From: Doryteuthis pealeii
Lineage: Eukaryota > Mollusca > Cephalopoda > Myopsida > Loliginidae
Assembly (NCBI GenBank): GCA_023376005.1
Contig: CM042176.1
Coordinates: forward strand, 4,464,522-4,528,521
DNA: 64,000 nucleotides
Reading direction: 5' to 3'
A model generated the notes under the pieces. That model was not told the DNA's origin, did no database searches, and saw nothing but the letters and a program-made list of their open reading frames with translations. The position numbers and the translations under genes are program-made. The stretch's first letter is position 1, and each line of letters starts with the position of its first letter. This document shows positions 32,590 through 43,250 of the stretch, piece after piece.

Positions 32590-32780
32590 ATATATATACT
32601 AACTCTCCTCCGCAACGAATCAGGATGGATACAGGGTAATTTCTTAAGCGGAGTTTTAAGCGGTTTGAATTCAAGTTTTTCTTCTCCTAACTGGTTACTT
32701 AGGCTGCAGCTTAAAAGAGTCCATTCCGCCCTAGCTATTTCCAATAGCTGAGTGAGAAGTACTTGGTATGCATACCTTTA
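32590..32780 (-). mobile_element. SINE-B 3' part (left inner arm)
   Basis: CTCCTCCGCAACGAATCAGG, TTTCTTAAGCGGAGTTTTAA, TTTTTCTTCTCCTAACTGGT and TAGCTGAGTGAGAAG. Stops at ACCTTTACCAA where the purine tract starts. Mirror copy 40475-40660. Confidence 0.7.
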
Positions 32781-33370
32781 CCAACAAAAGAAAGAAAACT
32801 ACAATAGACCATAATGATAAAAGTAAACTGAGAAGAAGACAAAAGAAGATAAAACGATATGAAGAATAAATAAACAAAGAGGCATGAAAAGATAAACTAA
32901 AAGGAAAGGATAGCTAGGAAATCCAATAAAAGAGAAAAAGGATAAAAGCCGAAAGACAAAAAATAAACGAAGAGCCAAGTAAATGAGACAAAACAAAAAG
33001 AAAAAAAAAATACGAAACTAAATTAATAATAAAACAAAAAAAAGGAAATAAAAAAAAGTGATAAATAAAAAATAAATAGAAAAGATAGAATGAAGAAAAA
33101 ACAGATAAAAAAAGCAAATGCAAAAAAAGAAAAAAAAAGAAGTAAAAAATAACACAGACAATGATATAAGAAGCAAGAGAAAAGCAAAATAAAAAAGTGT
33201 ACAGATAGGAAAAAAGAAAGAGAGAAAAAATAAGGAAGAAGCTAAATACAAAAAAAAAGAAGTAAAACCACGAGAAGGTAAAAAACTAAGATGAGGAGAA
33301 AGAGTAGAAACAGAAGCAAGAAGCGAGATAGATAATGTAAAGTAAAAAGAATAATGGAAAAGAAGGGTAA
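32781..33370. repeat. Purine-rich tract unique to the left inner arm
   Basis: About 590 bp, almost pyrimidine-poor (AAAAGA, AAATAA, GAAGAA phrases), inserted between ACCTTTACCAA and the TTAGCGCCCTCGCTATAAA that in the right arm lie within a few bases of each other. Minus-strand frames rich in F, L and S are composition artefacts. Confidence 0.85.
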
Positions 33371-33399
33371 TTAGCGCCCTCGCTATAAATATATAATAA

Positions 33400-33560
33400 T
33401 GAATAAGTATATATATATATAATATACATATATCTTGATGTCTTCGTTACTATTTGGCTCACCACCCTGTCCTCATCAAGTGAGATAGTGTCCACCATAA
33501 CACAGTGGTATAGTATAGCTGTCAGTTCGACTATATAAGTCTGCAATCTATCCATGGCTA
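33400..33560. repeat. Short conserved segment with TTGATGAGGACAG hairpin (minus)
   Basis: The minus strand reads CACTTGATGAGGACAGGGTG then GTGAGCCAAATAGTAACGAA. The right arm (40320-40470) reads CTGATGAAGACAGTGGTGAG and CCAAAATAGTAG. The consensus looks like the CTGATGA...AAA hairpins of the foldbacks, but with no clean GAAA. Confidence 0.45.
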
Positions 33561-33594
33561 TCTATATAGTATTGTTTTTTGGGGGGGGTTTAAA

Positions 33595-33840
33595 TGTGCG
33601 TTAATGTAAAGTTATACCTTAATTTGTTAATTAATTATTATAATTATAATTAAATGAATTAGCGTGCATATCGTTTAAATGTAAAGCGTACAGACAAATC
33701 GAGAAAATAAGTCCGAATCTCTATAATACTTCAGCCCATTAGGCCTCAATCAGTTATAGACAGGTGCAGTGCTTTGTGCGTGATTCGAATTCTCTACTGT
33801 CAGGCTGACATTTAAACCACTACACTAGCTGGCTCCCCAG
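33595..33840 (-). mobile_element. SINE-D, tRNA-derived
   Basis: Minus strand GGGGAGCCAGCTAGTGTAGT then GGTTTAAATGTCAGCC (A-box-like), GAATTCGAATCACGC (B box), TCTATAACTGATTGAGGCCT, then a TTAATTATAATTA tail with TTAACATTAAGGTATAAC-like end. Mirror copy at 40000-40260. A tail-only copy lies at 47930-48030. Confidence 0.7.
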
Positions 33841-34359
33841 CATTTCTCGTTTATTTTAGACCGATTGTTATATCGCACTTGTTTGGGGTGACTATGACAC
33901 AACAGTATGAAGTGGTCAAACCGATGTGTTCTTGAAATGGCGAAGGCCTGACAATTTTTTTGTTTTTTTTGTTGGGGGGGGGGGGGATATGTGCGTTAAT
34001 TAAAGTCATAAACATTTATCGGTCCTCGGCCATTCAAACACATCGTTTGACCAGCTTCATATATATACTTATATATGGTGATTTGTGGGAAGCATCAGTG
34101 GAAAGTAACATTGAAGAGACCGTAACCCCGGTAGAGCTCTTTAGGAGGGATTTTAAAAACTTTCACCACCGACCATAATGCAATGAATCATGACTTTAAC
34201 AGATTTGATTCTCTTTGGTGATCGTAAAGTAAGTACGTACACAGATTGGTAAGTGTGTTTAACACAATTAAATGCAACTCGCTCCTTAAACGCGAGCTGA
34301 TGAGATGTCCTAGAGGTACGGATCGGCAGCTGCGGGTCCGCTCCTAGTCGGACCTTAGT

Positions 34360-34509
34360 TGACTGTTGTCTTAGCGCACACTGATGAAAACGTTGAAAAC
34401 GTTGAGAGACAGCGGTGTCTGTTGATTGACTTTATATATATGTATATATTTGTGTGTGGGTGTGTGTGTCTGAGAGAGAGAGAGGAGAGAGAGGAGAGAG
34501 AAAGAGAGA

Positions 34510-34541
<32 letters not shown>

Positions 34542-34700
34542 TTGAGAGAGAAAACAACAATTGTTACAGACTCTGCTAGACATAACAGAAGAGTCCTGGA
34601 GACCTTGAGAGACTTGCTGCAACTAGACTCCATTGAAAGATACGAACACTAAGAACTGGTGTTAAAAAGAAATAGTGAATTAATAATGAGATATCTGGTT
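34360..34700. mobile_element. Hairpin-bearing element with (GA)n core
   Basis: CTGATGA (34381-34387) followed by AAACGTTGAAAACGTTGAGA, then TA, GT and GA microsatellite, then ACAGACTCTGCTAGACATAA and CTGGAGACCTTGAGA. Mirror at 39190-39510. The hairpin AACGTT/AACGTT ends in GAGA rather than GAAA. Confidence 0.5.
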
Positions 34701-35440
34701 TTAATGTACCACGTTTTATAATGCGTAACGTCTTGTAAGATATTTCACCGTCGCACGGAAGTAAACTATTTATATTAATGGACGCATTGAATTCAGACAG
34801 TTGACAGAATAAAATGATGAATCTCCATAAGATGATGCGTCGAAAAAATTTTATGAAATGGAAAAAGATCAAAAACTCAAAATAAGTATAGAGGAGAAAA
34901 ATAGCAAATGTTTTACGGCATATTACTCCTCTTTCGGGTCATTTAATACCGAATATCAAGTCATGTTGGTCAATCAAAGGGCCTCAGGTGCTTACAGGTA
35001 CGTGCTGTTGCTTAATGTCCACAAAAATGCATGGACAGGCACATGGCTGCTTTAGACTTCGTAATTAAAGTAGGAACCGGTCTTACAGGCCTGAACTTGT
35101 CCTCTAATAATCATTATTTGGTAGTCACTATTAAAGAAAGTTTGATGTGAGCATAAAGAGGGGATATATATATATATATATATATATCCAGAAGTTCCAG
35201 AGAAGAATATCTGCCTTACGACATAGTGAGTTTTTTTAAACACCTGTTCGCAGTTTTGAGAGCTCATGTGTGCTCTTTATTGTAGGAGTCACAGGGCAAA
35301 TTTATAAGTAAAGAAATAATAAAAGACTTAGAGAGTTTGCATTATAGCCTATTTCGGGGAGTTAGGCAGACAGGACAATATAAAATTAAAATAAAAAAAT
35401 TCATGTTTTCAATGCTTTAAAAAGTAATAAAGAATTCATA
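34700..35440. other. Unrecognised part of left inner arm
   Basis: Contains AAATGTTTTACGGCATATTA, CTCCTCTTTCGGGTCATTTA (an E-tail-like unit) and a TA run at 35163-35188. Mirrored at 38470-39190. No gene. Confidence 0.5.
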
Positions 35441-36750
35441 ATTCGCATCTGATGAGCTGGAGAATTAGCACTTTGTCTAAGCTCCCGAAAATAGCTATAT
35501 CCAAAAGTCTCTAAGTCTGTAGTTATTTCTTTACTTATACTAAGCAAATATAATGCGACGCCTCCGGGTGCAAGTTTTTAAGTTTTATAAATATATAAAA
35601 TATATGTAAAATTAGAAAGGTACTGAATAAAAGCTAAAAAAATGCTAAAAAGATTTGAACAGAGGGAGTATTAATGAAAATAGAACAACTTGAAACTAAC
35701 TCTTCCATCATTTTCCATTACTCTCCGTCTTTCATTGTAAATTTCTAATTTAATCTATTTAGTTAAAATGGAAGTAAAGATAAAATTACAGTTATTTTTT
35801 CTTGTTAATGGATTTCTTTAAGATTATTGAGATTTTTGCTCATATTCAATAAGAATAAAACAACAATTAGAAATCAATAATACTAAGCACTATATTTATA
35901 AAATCAATTTTTTAAAATCAATATGCAAATTAGCCTTCCCTTCACACTGTAAATGCCGATCTATTTTGTTGTATATATAAATACAATTGCTGTTATTTAG
36001 TATTAGATGAAGTGGTCTACATGTGGCCTCGGCCTCCTGGACCATTGAACAATTAACGGCGTCGATCCGCAAGGGGGCCCAATCCCCCCCAGGCAACACC
36101 TGTCCCCCTCGATTTAATAGGGCAGGCGGGGTTATTGCCCAGTGCTGAGGCGCCCCCTTGAGGGGGATGCCGTACGGATCGACGCAGATTTTTCAACTGC
36201 TGCCACTGCCACGAGCTTTCGGCCGTGGTGGTCCACGTTAATAGGTGACTTTGTGCCGACCCGTAGCATGTGGGGTATCTCGCGTAATAAAGATATGGTC
36301 TATTCAGGTGGCTTCGGCCTCTGGACGCATTGATATAATTAACGCGTCGATCCCAGGGGGCCATACCCCCAGGCAACACTGCACCTCGATTTAATGGGGC
36401 AAGGGCTGGTTTATTGCGCAGTGGCCTGAGCGCCCCCCTTTGAGGGGAATGCCGACGGATCGCCGCAATTTGTTTTCACCTGCCACCAATGGCTTCGGTT
36501 TTGTGGTGGTCCCCACGTTAATTAGGGACTTTGTGCCTGACCCGTACATAGTGTGGGATACGCGGTAAGATATCATGTCGAATGGTCAACAGTATTGATA
36601 ATGGTAAAAACCAATTTTATTATCATTGAGGTTAAAATAAAAATAAAATCATGGAAACTGTGATGTAGAATAACAAAGGGATTTGTAACTTTATAGTTAA
36701 TAAGTTTCGGTTACAGACAGACTAAAGCCCACAAATCTCCACTATAGATA
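35440..36750 (+). repeat. X-family copy 2, interrupted by GC-rich dimer
   Basis: Begins ATTCGCATCTGATGAGCTGG and includes GCCTCCGGGTGCAAG, AACTCTTCCATCA and ATGCAAATTAGCCTTCCC. The 36016-36584 insert follows, then GTCAACAGTATTGATAATGG and AGTTTCGGTTACAGACAG. Other X copies lack the insert. Confidence 0.8.
36016..36584. repeat. GC-rich dimer of an about 285-bp unit
   Basis: Two tandem units (36016-36298 and 36299-36584). Each contains GGCCTCTGGA-like, GGCGTCGATCC, CCCCAGGCAACAC, CTCGATTTAATGGGGCA, GGTTTATTGC, GGCGCCCCCTTGAGGGG, TGCCGACGGATCG and GACTTTGTGCCTGACCCGTA. AGATATGG, present once in empty X copies, occurs at the unit junction (36291-36298), as expected for an insertion with target duplication or a tandem integration. 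Composition is sharply unlike the flanks. Class unknown. Confidence 0.75.
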
Positions 36751-36790
36751 AGATATTATATATATTATATATATATATATATATATTATA

Positions 36791-37099
36791 TATAATATAT
36801 AAGTCCTCTCACAGACACGTGTTAGAACAGTTTACTTCTCATCAGTTTGGCTTGACTTTTAACAGCTACTTCTAGCCGGATAGAAACCCAACAGAAATTT
36901 TCGTCAGGGCCAAGTTCCTTACCCTTACGGCCGTCAATCTGGGGTGAAAACGATTAATTGTACATCTTACGGGGGTATGTTTTTACAATCACAGAAAAAC
37001 TCAAGCTCTATAACAGCTGACAGGCGAGTAACGGCTTGACGCTAATGTGAAATTTGATTGATTAATGTCCCCATCAGTGCGTAACCATGGGAGTTGGAG
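36791..37099. other. Central spacer of inner palindrome
   Basis: About 300 bp flanked by TA runs and not self-complementary. Contains CAGACACGTGTTAGAAC and GATTGATTAATGTCCCC. I compared it with a PacBio hairpin adapter from memory and saw no resemblance. No gene. Confidence 0.7.
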
Positions 37100-37164
37100 T
37101 AATATCATATATATATATTATATATATATATATATATATTAGTATCTTTATTTATAGTGGAGGA

Positions 37165-38440
37165 TGTGGGTTTTATCTGTCTGTAACCGAAACTATAGTT
37201 ACTATAAAATGTTACAAATCCCTTTGTTATTTACATACATTCTCCATGATTTTCATTTTTATTTAAAACCTCGAATGATTAATAAAGATGTTTTTACATT
37301 ATCAATACTGTTGACGCATATCTACATGATATTTACCGCGTATCCCACTTGTAGGGTCAGGCAACAAGTCCCTATACGTGGGAAACCACCCACAAACCGA
37401 GCTCATGGATGTGGCAGGTGAAAAAAATTTGCGTCGATCTCGCGTCGGCATTCCCCTCAAGGGGGCGCCTCAGGCAGCTGTGGCAATAACAGCCCTGCCC
37501 TCTTTAATCGAGGGGGCAGGTGCTTGCCGTGGGGAGGCACCCCTGGGATCGACGCCGTTAATTATATCAATGGTCCAGAGCGAAGCCACTGTAGACCATA
37601 TCTTTATTTACCGCGTAATCCTCCACATGTACGGGTCAGGCACAAGAAGTCTCCGTATGTAACGTGGGACAACCCACGCCGAGCTCGTGGAGTGCAGGTG
37701 AAAAAATGCGTCGATCCTCGTCGGGCATTCCCCCTGCAAGGGGGCGCCTCAAGCATGGCAATAAACCCAGCCCTGCCCCTTTAAATCGAGGGGGCAGGTG
37801 TTGCCTGGGGGATGGCCCCCTGGGATCGACGCCGTAAGTTGTATCAATGTCCAGAGGCCGAGGCACTGTAGACCATATCTACATACTAATAACGCAATTG
37901 TATTTATATATACAACAAAATAGCGGTTTACAAGTGTGAATGGGAAGGCTAATTTGCATATGTATCTTATAAAATTGATTTTAATAAATATATGCTTAGT
38001 ATTATGATTTCTAATTGTTTGGTTTTATTTTATTGAATATGACAAAAATCTCGGATAATCTTAAAAGAAATCCATTAACAAGAAAATAACTGTAATATTA
38101 TCCTTTACTTCTATTTTAACTAAATAGTTAAATAGAAATTTACCAATGAAAGACGGGAGTAATGGAAAATGATGGAGAGTTAGTTTCAAAGTTGTTCTAT
38201 TTTTCGATTATACTCCCTCTGTTTTCCAAATCTTTTCTATCTGCATTTATCTATTTAGTTTTCATTAGCCTTTCTAATTTTACTATATTTTATTACATTA
38301 AAAAACTTAAAAACTGCACCGCGAGGGTGCATATATTTGCCTAGTATAGTTGTAAAATATAACAAAGACTAAGATTGGTTATCCTTTGGGACGGTTAGGA
38401 CAATGTCTATCTCTCCACGCTCATCAGATGCGCAATTCAT
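37165..38440 (-). repeat. X-family copy 3, interrupted by GC-rich dimer
   Basis: Inverse of 35440-36750: CTGTCTGTAACCGAAACTAT first, then the GC-rich insert 37326-37875, AAGGCTAATTTGCATATG, TGGAAAATGATGGAGAG and CACCGCGAGGGTGCATATAT. Confidence 0.8.
37326..37875. repeat. GC-rich dimer, mirror copy
   Basis: Two units (about 37326-37600 and 37601-37875) with CAAGGGGGCGCCTCA, ATCGAGGGGGCAGGTG, GGGATCGACGCCGTTA. Open frames across it (94, 86 and 76 codons) differ between units because of indels and are not supported. Confidence 0.75.
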
Positions 38441-39189
38441 GAATTGTTTATTACTGGTTAAAGCTATCTTGAAAACAGATTTTTTTTTTTTAATTATTTA
38501 TAATTGTCTCTATCTGCTAAGCTCCGAGAAATGGCTATAATGGCAAAATCTCCTAAGTTTTATTATTTCTTTACTTATAAATTTGCCTGTGACTCTAACA
38601 ATAAGAGCACACATTTGAGCTCTCTAAACTGCGAATCAGGTTGTTATAAAAACTCTATGTCGTAAGGAAGATTTCTTCTCTGGACTTTTGGAATATATAT
38701 ATATTATATTATATCCCTCTTTATGCCCACATCAACTTTTCTTAATATGTGACTACCAATAATGGATATTTAGAGACAAGGTCAGGCTGTAAGCACCGGT
38801 TCCTATTTATTTACTGGAAGTTAAGAAGCCATGTGCCTGTCCAATGCTTAATGTTGGTGACCACTTAAGCAACAGCATCGTACTGTAAGCAACCTGAAGC
38901 CCTTTGTTGACCAGAAAATGGAACTTGATTCGTATTGAAATGACCCGAAGAGGAGTAATAATGCCGTAAAAAACATTTGTATTTTTCCTTAATATTTAAT
39001 TTTGATTTTGATTTTTCATTCATAATTTTTTCGACTCATATTTTTTATGGGAGATTCATCATTTATTCGTCATACTGTTAATCAATGCGTCCCATTAATG
39101 ATAAATAGTGTTTGTACTTCCGTGCGAGGTGAATATCTTACAAGACGTACATATAACAGTGGTACATTAAACCAGTATATCATTATTAA

Positions 39190-39510
39190 TTCACTACTCT
39201 GTCCTTTTTAACACCAGTCCTAGCTGTTGCGTCTCTTCAATGGAGTCTAAGTGACAGATGTCTACTCAGGTCTCCAAGACTTTCTGAGTATTCCTACAGA
39301 TTCTTAACAGTTTGTTTCCTCTCTTCTCTCTCCTCTCTCTCTCTCTCTCTGCTCTCTCTCTTTTCTCTCTCTCTTCTCTCTCTCTCTTCTTCTCATCAGA
39401 CACACACACATACACAACATATATTATACATATATATAAATCATCAACAGAGACACCGGTTTTCAACGTTTCACGTCTGCATCAGTGTGGCTAGACACGT
39501 AACTAAGTCC
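39190..39510. mobile_element. Hairpin-bearing element, mirror copy
   Basis: Inverse of 34360-34700, with a CT-rich core at 39315-39395 and GGTTTTCAACGTTTCAC then CTGCATCAGTGTGG near 39460-39490. Confidence 0.5.
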
Positions 39511-39999
39511 GACTAGGAGGCGACTCTACAGCCTGCCCGATCCGTTAACCTCTAGGACATCATCAAGCTGGCGTTTAACGGAGCGGTGCTTTTAATTGTG
39601 TTAAATACATACACTGGTTTATACTTTACGATCACCAGAGAGATTAAATCTGTAAGGTCATGATTTTGCATTATGGTGGTGTTGAAAGTTATTAGAATCC
39701 CCTCTAAAAGAGCCTCTAACCGGGTTACGGGTTTCTCATTTATTTCACACTGATGCTTCAGCACAAATCACCATATATACTATATAATATGAATGGTCAT
39801 AACGATGTGTTTGAAAATGCGAAGGCCGAAAATGTATGCTTTAATTAAGCACATAACTCCCCCCCCAACAAAAAAACAAAAAAGAATTGTCGGCCTTCGC
39901 ATTTACAAACATAAAAAAAACATCGTTTGACCGACTTAGTACTGGTTGTTGTCATAAGTCACCCAGAAAAGTGCGAATATTACATATCGGTCTAAATAA

Positions 40000-40260
40000 A
40001 CGAGAAATGCTGGGGAAGCCAGCTAGTGTAGTGGTAGAATGTCAGCCTACAGGTGATTCGAATCACGCCACAAAGTCACTGCCCTGTCTAATAACTGATG
40101 AGGCCTAATGGCTAAATCGTATATATAGAGATCGACTTTTTCTTCGATTTGTTTTGTACGCTTACATTTAAGACCGATATGCAGCGCCTGAATTGCAAAT
40201 TTAATTATAATTATAATTAATCTAATTAACATTAGGTATAATTTCAATGTAAGCAGCAAT
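40000..40260 (+). mobile_element. SINE-D, mirror copy
   Basis: AGCCAGCTAGTGTAGTGGTA, GGTGATTCGAATCACGCC, CTGATGAGGCCTAATGG, then a TTAATTATAATTA tail. Confidence 0.7.
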
Positions 40261-40474
40261 AACCCCCCCCAAAAAAATATAATATAGAGTAGTGGTAGAT
40301 TTATAGATTATATAGTTAGTACTACCAGCTATATATACCACAGGTGTAATGGTGATCACTATCTCACTGATGAAGACAGTGGTGAGCCAAAATAGTAGAA
40401 GTAATCAAGATATAAGTGTATAATAATATATATATATTATTATTATTATATTAATTATTATAGCGAGCGCTTAA

Positions 40475-40665
40475 TACTTTGGTAAGAAGGTATCATCCAG
40501 TACTCTCACTCCAGCTATGGGTAAATAGTGGGCGGAATGGACTCTTTAAGCTGAGCTAAGTAACCAGTTCTAGAGAAGGAAAATCTGATTCAAACCCGTA
40601 AACCCCGCCTTAAGCAATTAACCCTGTATCTCATCCTATGTGCGGAGGGGTTAGTATATAAATAG
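40475..40665 (+). mobile_element. SINE-B 3' part (right inner arm)
   Basis: TGGTAAGAAGGTATCATCC, CCAGCTATGGGTAAATAGTG, GAGAAGGAAAATCTGATTCA and GTGCGGAGGGGTTAGTA, then TA and GT runs. Confidence 0.72.
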
Positions 40666-41469
40666 TATATATATAGTATGATGTGTTGTGTGTGTGTGTG
40701 TGTGTAGACAGAGACAGACAGACAAAGATCAGACAGACTAGCCGTAAAAAAAACACAGTTACTACGAACTTTAAAACAGAATCAGATTTTTATATCAATG
40801 TAACAGGAAACTTGAATTTTCTAAATAATATTTTTTATGTATATTAAGGATTTCTCTGCCACCGGTCCTAATTTCACTTTCATAGTTTCTTTCTAAAATT
40901 TCACTGTTTGTTTGCGTCACCCAGTTCGCATTCCCTTGATTTGAGGTTATTTACTGAATCACAAACAAAATCTAGGGTGATATCAATTTTTTAAGTTAAT
41001 CATTAAATAAACATTTAATAGCAAAGCATTGTTATTCTCAATGACCAGAAATAGTAAGTTCTTCTTAAGGTGTAAATCATTAATATAAGTTGGTGGGTGG
41101 GGGTGTGGGCATCGTACCAACTGTGCGCCCCCCCCCCCAAGTGGCCAACCCTAAGGGCATGAATTCTGTAATATTTTAACAAAATGTTAAAAGTACATAT
41201 ATACAACCCAAAATGGTAATCCTGTGGAAAAAGATTTGTATGACAGAGCCTATTTTTGTTCAGGGAATAAAAGAAAGAATTTGGTTTGACGATACCGTTA
41301 CGAGTAAAACGATAACCAATTCATTATCGAAATAGAGAGAGAGGTGTGGACTACATCTTTTCTCTTTCCAGGGATTTGTTCAGTTCAAGTTAAAAGATCA
41401 CGAAAGGGCAAGCGCGAAATCCGTGTACATCCGATTCAAATCATTATATTTAACTTCACTGTTCTGATA

Positions 41470-41870
41470 AGGGGTTGAGCAAACACATTCCCTGATTATT
41501 TAACGGGTTAGGCAATCTAAACATTGATTTTTACCTTTATCCCGGGAGTAGATTTGCCGTTTCTTATCAAAAATGAACCTTAAATTTTGTGAACTCGCCG
41601 AGACGCAATTGTGGTAGTTGTTAGTTAACTATTTTCAAAAATATTAAAAGAATACTTTTTCACTAGTTTATTTCTGTATTGTTAATAATTCGCAAATTGA
41701 AACAGATACTGAAAAAAAAATAACTTTTTTCTCTAATGATGTAAAATGATTTATTTTGAAGTAAAATTTACTTTTATAAACTAATTCTGTGAGAAATGTA
41801 AATGAATATACAGTTTTGGCAGTATTACATATAAACAAAATAAACTTAGAATTTTTTATTTATTAAGTTA
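41470..41870 (-). repeat. V repeat, copy 3
   Basis: Inverse of 31490-31830. Adjacent CGCCCCCCCCCCAAGTGGCC at 41125-41145 is a C homopolymer of no assigned role. Confidence 0.65.
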
Positions 41871-42199
41871 GGGAAGATATTCCGCCAGCAATAATATAAT
41901 ATATAGAATATATAATATATAATAATTTCCACCCAGAGGAAAAAATACTAGAGAACTTCGCTGATAAATCTAAAGAATTCAAAGAAATTGGTAGAATCAG
42001 CAAATTTCTGAGAGAGAAAATATTTAGAGGAAGAAAATGGCTTAGTTACCCAATAAAACATACAAGCATGCAATAAAAAATTAGGATTAATGGTAAGATT
42101 TAATCCCAATGGATTACAAACACGGTTAGGGATTGGGGGGAGTTAGGGGAAACTTCCGCCCAGTAATATAAATTAAAAAGTAGTTGAATCCCAATACTC

Positions 42200-42591
42200 C
42201 ATAATATCGAGTTCATTCATTTGTTTATTTTTAATGCTTCACAATAACGCCTAATTTAAAAAAAACATTTTTAAAATATATATATATATATATGTACCAA
42301 ACTTGTTGGTAAATCCTCGCGGTGAGAAAAAAACCCGGCAAATAGTTTGATTGTAAAAATATACTATCAAACATCACCCGGGGAGAAAAAAAATTTTGGA
42401 AAAAAAGAAAAGACTGAAATAATCGTACCAACAAAAAATAATCTATTGGTACAATATTTGGCCAAAAGAAAAACCAATTTATATGTATATATATATATAT
42501 ATAAGATATATATATTCATACAAAACCGCCAGGAAACTAAAGCTAATAAGTAAAGAGTGCTCAATACCTAAGTAGAGCAAATAATAAAGAT
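42200..42591. other. Sequence shared with 11235-11310, then AT-rich
   Basis: GAGTTCATTCATTTG and TTTTTAATGCTTCACAATAA at 42212-42250 repeat 11241-11285 in the same orientation. A TA run follows. Two phrases (ACTTGTTGGTAAATCCTCGC and its diverged neighbour) are not otherwise recognised. Confidence 0.5.
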
Positions 42592-42706
42592 AAACCTAAT
42601 GAGTCAGATAAACCTACTAAAAGTTTCGCTTTGTTCTCTTCAGGGCTTAGATCCGACTTTTAGTCGGATTTTAGTAGGTTTATGTGACTCATTAGGTTTA
42701 TTCTCT
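42592..42706. repeat. 115-bp foldback
   Basis: Arms AAACCTAATGAGTCAGATAA ACCTACTAAAA and TTTTAGTAGGTTTATGTGAC TCATTAGGTTTAT, with a perfect inner hairpin ATCCGACTTTTAGTCGGAT (42650-42668). No ribozyme core. Confidence 0.8.
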
Positions 42707-42724
42707 ATACCCCCCCCCCAAATA

Positions 42725-42778
<54 letters not shown>

Positions 42779-43250
42779 GTCGCAAGTTCGCAAGGACCGG
42801 AACCTTGTGATTCCTAGGAGGTTGCACCTCAGAACTCATTCTATTCAAGCAAAGTCTTATTATTATTGTAATCTGAGTCCTTCTGCTTAATTGTAATGGA
42901 CTAAACATCAGCGGTTTATGGTAGGATTGCAATGGTGGAGAGCCACTCTTTACCTACCAAATTTTCCCTCATGGCTTTACCAAATTTTCTTGGCATGTTT
43001 TATCCTGTATGATGAATATATCAAAGTTCACTATCTATTAACCCCAGAACTCCTTCCATTCAAATGAATGGTGTTCACATAGTATAAACCAGCATGTGTT
43101 ATTCGTCACACTCGGATGGTTTATGTGATAACTCACAGTAAATAAACAAAAAGAACACATAAGATGTATTTAAATATAACTAAACATTAATAAATGTCAC
43201 TTTTATATACGTCCTTTATTTTTTAATAATGATCCGTAGGTAATAAAGTG
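42707..43250. other. TA run, SINE-A scrap, unrecognised sequence
   Basis: TA run 42720-42778. 42779-42825 keeps GCAAGGACCGGAACCTTGTG and ATTCCTAGGAGG of a minus-strand SINE-A head. 42830-43250 has no recognised feature. Confidence 0.5.

Larger units (their letters stand above)
31163..36790 (+). repeat. Left arm of inner inverted repeat
   Basis: Reads as the reverse complement of 37100-42165. Anchor pairs are 31180/42144, 31350/41990, 32600/40653, 33450/40390, 34390/39470 and 36760/37115. The 560-bp difference in arm length is largely the purine tract at 32781-33370, present only here. Differences between arms are mainly single-base indels. Contains V, SINE-B, SINE-D, a foldback remnant, an X copy and a GC-rich dimer. 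Confidence 0.88.
37100..42165 (-). repeat. Right arm of inner inverted repeat
   Basis: Inverse of 31163-36790 (anchors there). Ends near CTTCCGCCCAGTAATATAAA, where the left arm changes to unrelated sequence. Confidence 0.88.

Noticed and set aside
36791..37099. Missed sequencing adapter at the inner palindrome centre
   Set aside because: The spacer is about 300 bp of ordinary mixed sequence and shows no resemblance to a SMRTbell adapter as I remember it; artefact by another route remains possible.
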